Shown: one piece after another, positions 26,139 through 34,191 of the stretch | How positions within the stretch are numbered: the first letter of the stretch is position 1 | Layout of the letters: the number at the start of each line of letters is the position of its first letter | Assembly: GCA_040217575.1 (NCBI GenBank) | Contig: JAVJPW010000006.1 | Coordinates: 372,001 to 436,000 of the forward strand | Origin: Pacificispira sp040217575 | GTDB lineage: Bacteria > Pseudomonadota > Alphaproteobacteria > UBA8366 > Aestuariispiraceae | Length of the DNA: 64,000 nt | Direction of reading: 5' to 3' | Position numbers and translations under genes: made by a program | The notes under the pieces: generated by a model | Database searches by the model: none | Seen by the model: the letters and a program-made list of their open reading frames with translations, nothing else | What the model was told of the DNA's origin: nothing

Positions 26139-27011
26139 GTGTTCAAGACCATCGGCGTCATCGGTGCGGGTCAGATGGGGCACGGCATTGCCCATGTCGC
26201 AGCACTGGCAGGGGCGGATGTCCGCCTTCTGGACAAGTCGGAAGACGCGCTGGAAGGCGCGCTTGCGAACATCCGAACCTTCATGGACAGCCAGGTTCAG
26301 CGCGGCCTGATCGGCGCGGATGAAGTCGACCCGGCCCTGGCGCGCATCGTAACCGGTACGGACTATGCCATGTTCGCGGACTGCGACATGGTGATAGAAA
26401 GCGCGACCGAGAATGAGGAAATCAAGCGCGAAATTTTGAAATCCGCCATCGCCCATATGCGCGAAGACGCCTATCTGGCGACCAATACCTCATCCATTTC
26501 GATCACCCGTCTTGCAGCGAACACGGACCGCGCGCCCTTGTTTTGCGGCTGTCATTTCATGAACCCAGTGCCGGCCATGCCATTGGTCGAAATCATCCGC
26601 GGCCTTGCGACAACGGACGAGACGTTCGAGCGGTTCAAGGAATTCGCCGAAGCCCTGGGCAAGACCGTCGCCGTGTCGGAAGATTTCCCGGGTTTCATCG
26701 TGAACCGCATCCTGATCCCCATGGTGAATGAGGCGATCTATACCCTGTATGAAGGTGTCGGCACGGTGGCCGCGATCGACACCGCCATGAAACTGGGGAC
26801 GCGCCACAAGCTGGGTCCGCTGGAACTGGCGGACTTCATCGGGCTGGATACGTGTCTTGCCATTCTGTCGGTCCTGCACAGTGATCTGGCGGACCCGAAA
26901 TACAGGCCGTGCCCTTTGCTGGTGAAATATGTCGAAGCGGGCTGGCTGGGCGTCAAGACAGGACGCGGGTTCTATGATTATGGCGAGGATACGCCCCGCC
27001 CGACGCGATAG
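26139..27011 (+). CDS. 3-hydroxybutyryl-CoA / 3-hydroxyacyl-CoA dehydrogenase
   Basis: This 290-residue short-form 3-hydroxyacyl-CoA dehydrogenase begins with a Rossmann fold GAGQMGHGIAHVAALAG. The NTSSISITRLA, CGCHFMNPVPAMPLVEI (catalytic histidine) and DFPGFIVNRILIPMVNEAI segments follow, then the C-terminal dimerisation domain ending in KTGRGFYDY. It oxidises (S)-3-hydroxybutyryl-CoA with NAD or reduces acetoacetyl-CoA. The GTG start at 26139 is supported by AAGGAAA upstream. Usual symbols are hbd, paaH or hbdA; the local context does not choose between butanoate and phenylacetate roles. Confidence 0.93.
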   Translation: MFKTIGVIGAGQMGHGIAHVAALAGADVRLLDKSEDALEGALANIRTFMDSQVQRGLIGADEVDPALARIVTGTDYAMFADCDMVIESATENEEIKREILKSAIAHMREDAYLATNTSSISITRLAANTDRAPLFCGCHFMNPVPAMPLVEIIRGLATTDETFERFKEFAEALGKTVAVSEDFPGFIVNRILIPMVNEAIYTLYEGVGTVAAIDTAMKLGTRHKLGPLELADFIGLDTCLAILSVLHSDLADPKYRPCPLLVKYVEAGWLGVKTGRGFYDYGEDTPRPTR

Positions 27012-27029
27012 GCGCGGCGTTCGTACCCC

Positions 27030-27896
27030 GTGGATAGCAGGCGCCTTGCCCTGATCGTCGCGATGATCGGCCTGATCGGCATCAGTCATTCCGTGATTTT
27101 CATCCGTCTGGCCGGGGATGCTCCCGCGCTGTTCCTGGCGGTCATGCGGGTGGGGGTGGCAACCCTGGTCTTTGCGCCGTTCGCCTGGCGCGCGCGGGGC
27201 GGTGGCCTGACGGGGCGGCAAATCGGCCTGTCCGTCGCGGCGGGGCTGTTTCTGGCCCTGCATTTCGCGGTCTGGATCGAAAGCGTTCAACGCCTGACCA
27301 TCGCGGAAAGCGCGCTTCTTGTCTCTCTTGCGCCGATCTGGGTCATCTTTCTGGAATTCGCCCTTTTCGGGCGCAGGCCCAGTCGCGCGCATCTGCTAAG
27401 CGCGGGTCTGTGCCTTGGGGGCGTCGTGCTGATCGGGTTTGACGGGCTGACGAACCCGCAGGGTGATCCGCTGGGACTGCTGCTGGCCCTGATCGGCGGT
27501 ATCGCGGCGGCGGGTTATTTCATGGCCGGCAAGACGGTGCGCGAAGATGTGCCGACCAGCCTTTACGTCACAATCTGTTACGGGGTGGCCGCACTTGCGC
27601 TGGGCATCGGGTTCGCCGGAACGGGACCGGACCTGGACGCCGTTACCCAGACCGCCTGGATGGCGGCGATCGCACTGGGACTGGCGGGCCAGGTCGTCGG
27701 GCACAGTTCTTACAATTTCGCGATGGGCCGCCTGTCGCCGGTCTTTGTCGCGATCTGTCTGCTTGGCGAACCCGTCGTCGGCACGCTCTTGGGGCTTGCC
27801 TATCTGGGGGAAGCGGTCCCGACCGCGACCCTTGTCGGTGGCATTCCGATCATGATCGGGTTGTGGATCGCCGTCCGCGCGGAAATGCGGGGATGA
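27030..27896 (+). CDS. EamA/DMT-family transporter
   Basis: The protein (288 residues) has ten hydrophobic helices in two EamA repeats. Diagnostic pieces are FIRLAGDAPALFLAVMRVGVA, RLTIAESALLVSLAPIWV (repeat 1 hairpin) and MGRLSPVFVAICLLGEPVVGTLLG (repeat 2 hairpin). The GTG start at 27030 is 18 bases after the dehydrogenase stop. It is not closely similar to the DMT protein at 21665, so the two are not a recent duplication. The substrate is unknown. Confidence 0.88.
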   Translation: MDSRRLALIVAMIGLIGISHSVIFIRLAGDAPALFLAVMRVGVATLVFAPFAWRARGGGLTGRQIGLSVAAGLFLALHFAVWIESVQRLTIAESALLVSLAPIWVIFLEFALFGRRPSRAHLLSAGLCLGGVVLIGFDGLTNPQGDPLGLLLALIGGIAAAGYFMAGKTVREDVPTSLYVTICYGVAALALGIGFAGTGPDLDAVTQTAWMAAIALGLAGQVVGHSSYNFAMGRLSPVFVAICLLGEPVVGTLLGLAYLGEAVPTATLVGGIPIMIGLWIAVRAEMRG

Positions 27897-27900
27897 TGCG

Positions 27901-27936
27901 AAAACGGCGGGACCCCGACTTCCCAGGGCCCCGCCG
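27901..27936 (-). terminator. Rho-independent terminator of the succinate-semialdehyde dehydrogenase gene
   Basis: Read on the minus strand, CGGCGGG (27936-27930) pairs with CCCGCCG (27911-27905) and is followed by TTTT (27904-27901). It lies 20 bases past the gabD stop. On the plus strand it is also just behind the DMT stop but lacks a T-run there. Confidence 0.75.
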
Positions 27937-27955
27937 CATCAGAAAGGGGATGTTG

Positions 27956-29431
27956 TTAGACCCCGCCCATCAGGATGTATTTCATTTCGCAGAACTCATC
28001 GAGGCCGTACTTCGACCCCTCCCGGCCCAGGCCCGATTCCTTGACCCCGCCGAAGGGGGCGACCTCGGTCGACAGGATACCGGTATTCAGCGCCACCATG
28101 CCGTATTCTAGTTCCTCGGCAACGCGCCAGACGCGGCCGATGTCCCGGGCATAGAAATACGATGCCAGGCCGAACTCGGTATCGTTTGCCATGGCGATGA
28201 CTTCGTCTTCGTCCGTGAATCGGAACAGCGGCGCCAGCGGACCGAACGTTTCGTCCTTGGAAACCATCATGTCCTGGGTCACGTTGGCCAGCACCGTCGG
28301 TTCGTAGAAGCTGAGCCCCAGTTCGTGGCGTTTGCCGCCGGTAACGACACTGGCGCCCTTGGACGTCGCATCGGCCAGATGTTCTTCGACCTTGTCGATG
28401 GCGGCCATGTCGATCAGCGGACCGATGACAACGCCGTCGTCCGTGCCGTTGCCGATTTTCAGGGCCTTCACCTTGGCGGCCAGTTTCTCCGCGAATTCGT
28501 CATAGACCGCGTCCTGGACATAAATCCGGTTGGCACAGACACAGGTCTGGCCGGCATTGCGGAACTTGCACAGGATCGCCCCTTCGACCGCCGCGTCGAT
28601 ATCGGCATCGTCGAAGACGATGAACGGCGCGTTGCCGCCCAGTTCCATCGACACCTTTTTCACCGTGTCGGCGCACTGTTTGATCAGGATCTTGCCGATT
28701 TCGGTCGACCCGGTGAAGGACACCTTGCGCACGATCGGGTTGGACGTCATTTCCCCGCCGATGGCGCCGGCGGACCCGGTCACGACGGACAGAACCCCCT
28801 TCGGCACACCCGCGCGTTCCGCCAGTTCGGCCAGCGCCAGCGCCGACAGCGGCGTCTGGGATGCGGGCTTCGCGACCGCCGGGCACCCGGCGGCCAGGGC
28901 GGGACCCGCCTTGCGTGTGATCATCGCAATCGGGAAGTTCCACGGCGTGATGAAGGCGGTGACCCCGATCGACTGTTTGATGACGACGATACGCTTGTCA
29001 TCCTGATGCTGGGGGATGACGTCGCCATACATGCGTTTTGCTTCTTCGGCGAACCATTCCAGGAACGACGCGCCATAGGCGACTTCGCCCTTTGCTTCCG
29101 GAAGCGGCTTGCCCTGCTCGGACGTCATGATCAGCGCCAGGTCGTCGGCGTTTTCATGCATCAGTTCGAACCAGCGGCGCAGGATCGCGGCGCGGTCCTT
29201 TGCCAGTTTCGACCGCCAGGCGGGCCAGGCGGCGTTCGCCGCTTCGATGGCACGTTTGGTTTCGGCCGCGCCCATCTTCGGGACGGTAGCGATGACCTGA
29301 CCCGTCGCGGGGTTGGTGACGTCAATCGTCTCGCCGCTGTCGGCGTCGACCCATTGGCCGTCGATATAGCCCTGCTGTCGCAGCAGGCTGGGGTCCTTCA
29401 GGCTGAGGCCCATTGTCTTGATCTCGTTCAT
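27956..29431 (-). CDS. gabD: NAD(P)-dependent succinate-semialdehyde dehydrogenase
   Basis: This 491-residue aldehyde dehydrogenase matches GabD. N-terminal FIDG-like GYIDGQWVDADSGETIDV and NPATGQVIATVP open it. The cofactor site is TPWNFPIAMITRKAGPALAAG and VSFTGSTEIGK; the catalytic glutamate is in MELGGNAPFIVFDD and the catalytic cysteine in NAGQTCVCANRIYV. The C-terminus PFGGVKESGLGREGSKYGL is characteristic. It oxidises succinate semialdehyde to succinate in GABA or 4-hydroxybutyrate breakdown. ATG 29431 has AAGGGG eight bases upstream; ATG 29461 does not. It diverges from the SHMT-like gene. Confidence 0.92.
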   Translation of the reverse strand: MNEIKTMGLSLKDPSLLRQQGYIDGQWVDADSGETIDVTNPATGQVIATVPKMGAAETKRAIEAANAAWPAWRSKLAKDRAAILRRWFELMHENADDLALIMTSEQGKPLPEAKGEVAYGASFLEWFAEEAKRMYGDVIPQHQDDKRIVVIKQSIGVTAFITPWNFPIAMITRKAGPALAAGCPAVAKPASQTPLSALALAELAERAGVPKGVLSVVTGSAGAIGGEMTSNPIVRKVSFTGSTEIGKILIKQCADTVKKVSMELGGNAPFIVFDDADIDAAVEGAILCKFRNAGQTCVCANRIYVQDAVYDEFAEKLAAKVKALKIGNGTDDGVVIGPLIDMAAIDKVEEHLADATSKGASVVTGGKRHELGLSFYEPTVLANVTQDMMVSKDETFGPLAPLFRFTDEDEVIAMANDTEFGLASYFYARDIGRVWRVAEELEYGMVALNTGILSTEVAPFGGVKESGLGREGSKYGLDEFCEMKYILMGGV

Positions 29432-29625
29432 GATGCGCACCCCTTCGTTTTTTGGCAGCACTATCGCTTTGACTGATCGGTAGCGCGCGGACCCGCCCTT
29501 GGCAAGCCGGGCAAGGCGGGAAACCGGTCACATTGTCTTGGGACAATATAAGGATTGCCCCGAAACCGTGCCCCCTGAAAGATGCCCCCGTTCGCGTTTC
29601 AAGACCTATGAATTCGAGGCCCGCA

Positions 29626-30885
29626 ATGTCCGACCATTTCAAGACCCCCCTGGCCGACCGCGACCGGCTGGTGGCGGATGCGCTTTCCGCCGAACAGGCG
29701 CGCCAGAGCGCGCAGATCGAACTGATCGCGTCCGAAAATATCGTCAGCCGTGCGGTGTTGGACGCGCTGGGTCATGAAATCACCAACAAGACGCTGGAAG
29801 GGTATCCGGGCAACCGGTTCCACGGCGGCGGCCAGAATGTGGACGTGATCGAAAACGCCGCCATCGACCGGGCCAGACGGCTGTTCGGCTGCGCCTATGC
29901 GAACGTGCAACCGCATTCGGGAAGCCAGGCGAATCTGGCGGTCTTTTTCCTGTTGCTGTCGCCGGGCGACAAGGTCCTGTCCCTGGATCTGGCGGCAGGG
30001 GGACACCTGTCGCACGGGCTGGGTGCGAACCTGTCCGGGCGCTGGTTCGATGCGCACCATTACAGTGTCGATGCGACGACGGAAGTGATCGACTATGACG
30101 CGGTCGCTGAACAGGCGGCGACCGTCCGGCCGAAACTGTTGATCGCCGGCGGGTCGGCCTATCCGCGCGCGCTGGATTTCGAACGTCTGGGGGCAATAGC
30201 CCGCGATGTCGGCGCGTACTTCCATGTCGACATGGCCCATATCGCCGGTCTGGTTGCGGGCGGCGCGCACCCGTCACCCTTTCCCCATGCGGACATCGTG
30301 ACCTGCACGACGACCAAGACCCTTCGGGGGCCGCGTGGCGGGCTGATCCTGACGAACCGGGAAGACTGGATGAAACGGCTTCAGTCGGCCGTCTTTCCCG
30401 GTGTTCAGGGATCGATCCATACACAGGTCATTGCGGCCAAGGCGGTCTGTCTGGGCGAAGCGTTGGAAGACGGTTTCAGGGACTATGCGGCCCGCGTCGT
30501 CGCGAATGCCAGGGCGTTGGCCGACACGTTGGCGGGACACGGCATACGCATCGTCTCCGGCGGGACGGATACGCATCTGGTCCTGATCGATCTGTCGGAG
30601 AAGGGACTGACCGGCGCCCGGGCGGAAGCGGCCCTGGAACGGGCGGGCATCACGTCCAACAAGAACGCTATCCCGAACGACAGTCCCCGGCCACCGGAAT
30701 GGGTGGGGTTGCGGCTTGGCAGCGCCGCCGCCACGACACGCGGGTTGGGGACCGACGACTTTACGGAATTGGGCGTGGTCATCGCCGACCTGATCGAAGC
30801 GGAAGCGGCTGGTGATGCGGACACGGCAGCGGTCAGCGCCCGCACCCGTGTTGCGGACATCTGCGAACGGTATCCGATTTACTGA
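29626..30885 (+). CDS. Serine hydroxymethyltransferase homologue with altered active-site residues
   Basis: The 419-residue PLP enzyme follows the SHMT fold throughout: IELIASEN (33-38 region), QPHSGSQANLAVF, FHVDMAHIAGLVAGG, the PLP lysine at about 231 in TTTKTLRGPRGG, and DICERYPIY at the end. Three residues that are nearly invariant in GlyA differ. Aligned to E. coli numbering, Tyr55 is Thr (KTLEGYPG), Tyr65 is His (RFHGG) and His228 next to the lysine is Thr. Thr at position 55 recalls alpha-methylserine hydroxymethyltransferases. It may therefore act on alpha-branched or D-amino acids instead of, or beside, serine. ATG 29626 matches the family N-terminus. Confidence 0.85.
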   Translation: MSDHFKTPLADRDRLVADALSAEQARQSAQIELIASENIVSRAVLDALGHEITNKTLEGYPGNRFHGGGQNVDVIENAAIDRARRLFGCAYANVQPHSGSQANLAVFFLLLSPGDKVLSLDLAAGGHLSHGLGANLSGRWFDAHHYSVDATTEVIDYDAVAEQAATVRPKLLIAGGSAYPRALDFERLGAIARDVGAYFHVDMAHIAGLVAGGAHPSPFPHADIVTCTTTKTLRGPRGGLILTNREDWMKRLQSAVFPGVQGSIHTQVIAAKAVCLGEALEDGFRDYAARVVANARALADTLAGHGIRIVSGGTDTHLVLIDLSEKGLTGARAEAALERAGITSNKNAIPNDSPRPPEWVGLRLGSAAATTRGLGTDDFTELGVVIADLIEAEAAGDADTAAVSARTRVADICERYPIY

Positions 30886-30892
30886 TCCGCGG

Positions 30893-31909
30893 TTAAAGCT
30901 GCTTCGACGCCAGACGCGCGCCTTCGCCCAGCGCCCTCAGCTTTCCTTCGGCCACATGGCGGGGCAGGGGGGCCATGCCGCAATTCGTGCAGGCATGAAT
31001 GCGGTGCGGGTCGACGAACTCGGCCGCCGCCTTCAGTGTTGCGGCCACTTCTTCCGGCGTTTCGACTTCAAGACTGGCAACGTCGATGGCGCCGACCAGA
31101 AGGTCCTTGTCCGGCAAAAGCGACATGAGCGACAGCGGCACATGGGAATTGTGGCATTCCAGAGAAACCTGTTTCACCTTTGACTTGTTGATGTGTGGGA
31201 ATGTCGCTTCGTACTGACGCCATTCACCGCCCAGCGTCTTTTTCCAGTCGGTGTTCGCCTTGATCCCGTAGCCGTAGCAGATATGCACGGCCGTGGTGCA
31301 TTGCAGGCCTTCCAATGCCCGGTCCAACGCGGCGATGCCCCAGTCCGCTACTTCTTCCAGAAAGACGTTGAACGCGGGTTCGTCGAACTGGATCGTGTCG
31401 ACGCCCAGCGCCTCCAACTCGCGTGCTTCGTCGTTCAGCAGTTCGGCGAAAGCCATCGCCATGTCGGAGCGGCTTCCGTAATGTACGTCCGCGATCGTAT
31501 CGCAGATGGTCATGGGACCGGGAAGCGTTGCCTTCAGCCCGCCCGTCGTATGCTGGCGACAGAAGCGGATGTCATCGGAATGGACGGAATATTTCCGGCT
31601 GACCTTTGACGTGACGGTCGGGACCTGTGCGTCATAGCGGTTGTTTCGGATCCCCATCGTCGTCATCAGGTTCCAGTCGATGCCGTCGACATGTTCCAGG
31701 AACCCATGCACGAAATGGCGCCGGAACTGTTCCCCGTCACTGACGGTATCAATCCCAGCCTCTTCCTGAAGCTTGATCCAGACAAGCGCCGCGTCCTGCT
31801 TTCCCCGCGCAAGCGCGTCGCCGTCCAGACGCCACGGCGCCCACAACTTTTCGGTTTCCGCAAGCCAACCCGGTTTCGGCAGACTGCCGGCAACAGTGGT
31901 TCTGATCAC
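30893..31909 (-). CDS. mesD: Core methionine synthase of the MesD (MetE C-terminal-like) family
   Basis: At 338 residues this covers only the catalytic half of cobalamin-independent MetE. The zinc ligands are all present: His209 and Cys211 (AVHICYGYG), Glu251 (SLECHNSH) and Cys310 (TNCGMAPLP). The opening AGSLPKPGWLAETEKLW, SDGEQFRRHFVHGF and the ANTDWKKTLGGEWRQYE block closely fit MesD, one of the folate-independent core methionine synthases, which in other bacteria needs the partner MesX (DUF1852). No DUF1852 gene is adjacent. The GTG start at 31909 has GGGAGGA seven bases upstream. It ends eight bases from the convergent SHMT-like gene. Confidence 0.85.
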   Translation of the reverse strand: MIRTTVAGSLPKPGWLAETEKLWAPWRLDGDALARGKQDAALVWIKLQEEAGIDTVSDGEQFRRHFVHGFLEHVDGIDWNLMTTMGIRNNRYDAQVPTVTSKVSRKYSVHSDDIRFCRQHTTGGLKATLPGPMTICDTIADVHYGSRSDMAMAFAELLNDEARELEALGVDTIQFDEPAFNVFLEEVADWGIAALDRALEGLQCTTAVHICYGYGIKANTDWKKTLGGEWRQYEATFPHINKSKVKQVSLECHNSHVPLSLMSLLPDKDLLVGAIDVASLEVETPEEVAATLKAAAEFVDPHRIHACTNCGMAPLPRHVAEGKLRALGEGARLASKQL

Positions 31910-32121
31910 GATGGTATCCTCCCTGATTCCTGCCGGAAATCCTGCGGGACCTCCTGTGCGTTCTTTTGCCGGAATCTATGGGGAAATCGTCCGACGCGCA
32001 AATGGCGTACGTTCCCGCCACTGACTTGCATGCTTGCTTTGGGCTTAATGGGAAGGACAGGTTATGGTATCCTGTTAAGGTTTGGGTTCTATGATTTCGT
32101 TTTCAATGGGTTATCGATTGA

Positions 32122-32493
32122 ATGGCGGTCAGATCGAATTGCAGTTGCGGCGGCGAAGTGCTGGGCATCGAAGTCATCGGATTGTTGGAGGCGGATGAGA
32201 TGATCGCCCTGATGAACGAATGCTATGCCAAATTCGACTTCAGGCACGCAGCATGGAACTTCCGGCGTTCGTCCCTATCCGGGATGAGCGTGGCCTCGTT
32301 TCGCAAGATCGCGTCGGCCGGCGCGATATTCGCGGAAAAGCGCGGGCCCGATGCAAAGACCGCGATGCTGGTCAATACCGATGCGGAAGTCGCCCTGTTC
32401 CGGGCGTTCGCCCATTCAGTCGCCGACATTTCGCAGACCAAATTCGCGGCCTTTCGGTCTGAACAGGAAATGGAAGACTGGCTTGCGGGATAG
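32122..32493 (+). CDS. STAS/SpoIIAA-like domain protein
   Basis: The 123-residue protein has a beta-alpha pattern VLGIEVIGLLEADEMIALMNECY, then AWNFRRSSLSGM and TAMLVNTDAEVALFRAFA, ending with a helix QEMEDWLAG. This resembles the SpoIIAA-like/STAS-fold (lipid or ligand-binding) proteins of about 120 residues, where the last helix typically reads EEALAWL. It is only a fold-level match. The gene converges with thpR (9 bases apart). Its leader begins in an AT-richer stretch (32035-32120). Confidence 0.62.
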   Translation: MAVRSNCSCGGEVLGIEVIGLLEADEMIALMNECYAKFDFRHAAWNFRRSSLSGMSVASFRKIASAGAIFAEKRGPDAKTAMLVNTDAEVALFRAFAHSVADISQTKFAAFRSEQEMEDWLAG

Positions 32494-32502
32494 CCGTGCG
32501 CC

Positions 32503-33063
32503 CTATTCGGCGGCGGCATAAGCCGCATAGCGCAATGGATAGTCCGCTTCTTCCTGATAGATCGACCCCGTATGGGACAGGAAACTGGAAAAGAGCACGA
32601 AGCGGTCGACTTCGAACTCAAGCGTTCCGCCCAATCTGCGTTCGGCGGTGAACCGTTCGGCGCCGTCTATGCTGGTCGTCTTTAGTCGGGCCAGGGTTAT
32701 GTGCGGATGGAACTTCCTGCTTTCCGGCTTCAACCCGCAGCGAACGGCGGCTGATTCAATCTTCTTCTGAAGATGCATCAGGCCGTCGTCCTTTTTGACA
32801 TTTGCGATCAGGGCGCTTGGCCGGCGCTTGTTCCCGAACCAGTTCAAGCCATCGATTCGGATATCGAAGCCGGGCGCTTCAACCCTCAACAACAGATTGT
32901 CCAGATCTTCCGCCATGCCGTGATCCACCTCTCCGATGAAACGGAGCGTCAGGTGGAAATTTTCAGGTGGGGTCCATTTGGCGCCTGGAAGCCCGTTCTG
33001 TAGCCGGGCAAGCCGTTCACGGATCTGGTCCGGAACGGGCAGGGCGACGAAAAGCCGGATCAT
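32503..33063 (-). CDS. thpR: RNA 2',3'-cyclic phosphodiesterase
   Basis: This 186-residue 2H phosphoesterase carries both catalytic HxTx motifs: FHLTLRFIGEV near residue 37 and FHPHITLARLK near residue 125. The start IRLFVALPVPDQIRERL is typical of ThpR/LigT. It opens 2',3'-cyclic phosphates on RNA to 2'-phosphate ends and can ligate tRNA halves in vitro. ATG 33063 gives the standard N-terminus; the frame extends five codons further upstream. It is the last gene of a minus-strand series beginning with tesA. Confidence 0.92.
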   Translation of the reverse strand: MIRLFVALPVPDQIRERLARLQNGLPGAKWTPPENFHLTLRFIGEVDHGMAEDLDNLLLRVEAPGFDIRIDGLNWFGNKRRPSALIANVKKDDGLMHLQKKIESAAVRCGLKPESRKFHPHITLARLKTTSIDGAERFTAERRLGGTLEFEVDRFVLFSSFLSHTGSIYQEEADYPLRYAAYAAAE

Positions 33064-33108
33064 GGCGCGCCTCCACAAGATATAGGGTCAACATTGACCC
33101 CATACCCC

Positions 33109-34164
33109 TTAATAACCGATTGGCGTTTCCTTGTGAACCGTTTCTATGTCGTCCAGAATTTCCTGGTCCAGGGACATATCACCGGTCGCGACCGCCAGTT
33201 TCAGTTGATCCATCGTCCGTGCCCCGATGATATTCGACGTGGTGAACGGCCGGATATTCACGAAAGTGTTTGCCATCTGCGCCGGGTCCAGCCCGTAGCG
33301 CGTTGCGATATCGACATATTTCGCGGTCGTCCGTGCGGCGCGTTCGGTCAGGTAGCGCGGGAAATACTGTCCGAACAGGGCCATGCGGCTTCCTTCCGGC
33401 ATGGCGCCGTTCAGGTATTTTCCGCTCAACACTCCCATCGCCAGCGGCGAATAGGCCAGCAAACCAACGCCGGTCCGGCAGGACACTTCCGCCAGCCCGA
33501 CCTCATAGTCCCGTTTAAGAAGATTGTAGGGATTCTGGATCGACACGATGCGCGGCAGGCCGGCCTGGTCCGCCAGGCGCAGGAATTCCATGACGCCCCA
33601 TGCGCTTTCGTTGGAAACGGCGACGTAGCGGACCTTGCCGCTTTTCACGAGTTCGTCCAGCGCGCGAAGGGTTTCTTCAATCGGAAACCCGTCCGCGTCC
33701 GGATTGTGGGTGTAGTTGACGGCATCGAAATAGTTTGTCTGCCGTTCCGGCCAATGAAGCTGATAGACGTCGATATAATCGGTCTTCAACCGCTTCAGGC
33801 TGTTGTCGCAGGCTTCCAGGATCGACTGCCGGTCCAGGCGCGTTTCGCCATCGTGTAGATGCGGGCGCATATAGGAAAGCCGCGATGCCCGACCTGCAAC
33901 CTTGCTGGCCAGAATAACGTCCTTGCGCCGGGCTGGGTTCCTTTCGAACCAGGTACCGATGATTTCTTCCGTCCGGCCATATGTTTCCGCCTTCGGCGGG
34001 ACCGAATAAAGCTCTGCCGTGTCCCAGAAGTTGACGCCGTTATCCAGCGCATAATCCATCTGTTCGTGGCCTTCAGCCTCGGTATTCTGCTGTCCCCAGG
34101 TCATAGTCCCAAGGCAGATCACACTGACGTCGATGTCAGTATGACCCAGTTTGTTGTAACGCAT
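33109..34164 (-). CDS. Aldo/keto reductase, Tas-like
   Basis: This 351-residue AKR barrel contains the family tetrad: Asp and Tyr in NFWDTAELYSVP, Lys in ILASKVAGR and His in YQLHWPERQTNYF. SVICLGTMTWGQQNTEAEGHEQMDYAL at the start and LAYSPLAMGVLSGKYL mid-protein match the E. coli Tas subgroup, NADP(H)-dependent reductases of unclear natural substrate. It lies 27 bases downstream of the FIST gene and 45 bases upstream of thpR, all on the minus strand. Confidence 0.92.
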   Translation of the reverse strand: MRYNKLGHTDIDVSVICLGTMTWGQQNTEAEGHEQMDYALDNGVNFWDTAELYSVPPKAETYGRTEEIIGTWFERNPARRKDVILASKVAGRASRLSYMRPHLHDGETRLDRQSILEACDNSLKRLKTDYIDVYQLHWPERQTNYFDAVNYTHNPDADGFPIEETLRALDELVKSGKVRYVAVSNESAWGVMEFLRLADQAGLPRIVSIQNPYNLLKRDYEVGLAEVSCRTGVGLLAYSPLAMGVLSGKYLNGAMPEGSRMALFGQYFPRYLTERAARTTAKYVDIATRYGLDPAQMANTFVNIRPFTTSNIIGARTMDQLKLAVATGDMSLDQEILDDIETVHKETPIGY

Positions 34165-34191
34165 CTCCCCCTCCAGAAAATCGGTACGCTT

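Noticed and set aside
27030..27896. Recent duplication between the two DMT transporter genes (21665 and 27030)
   Set aside because: They share only superfamily topology; their sequences differ throughout.
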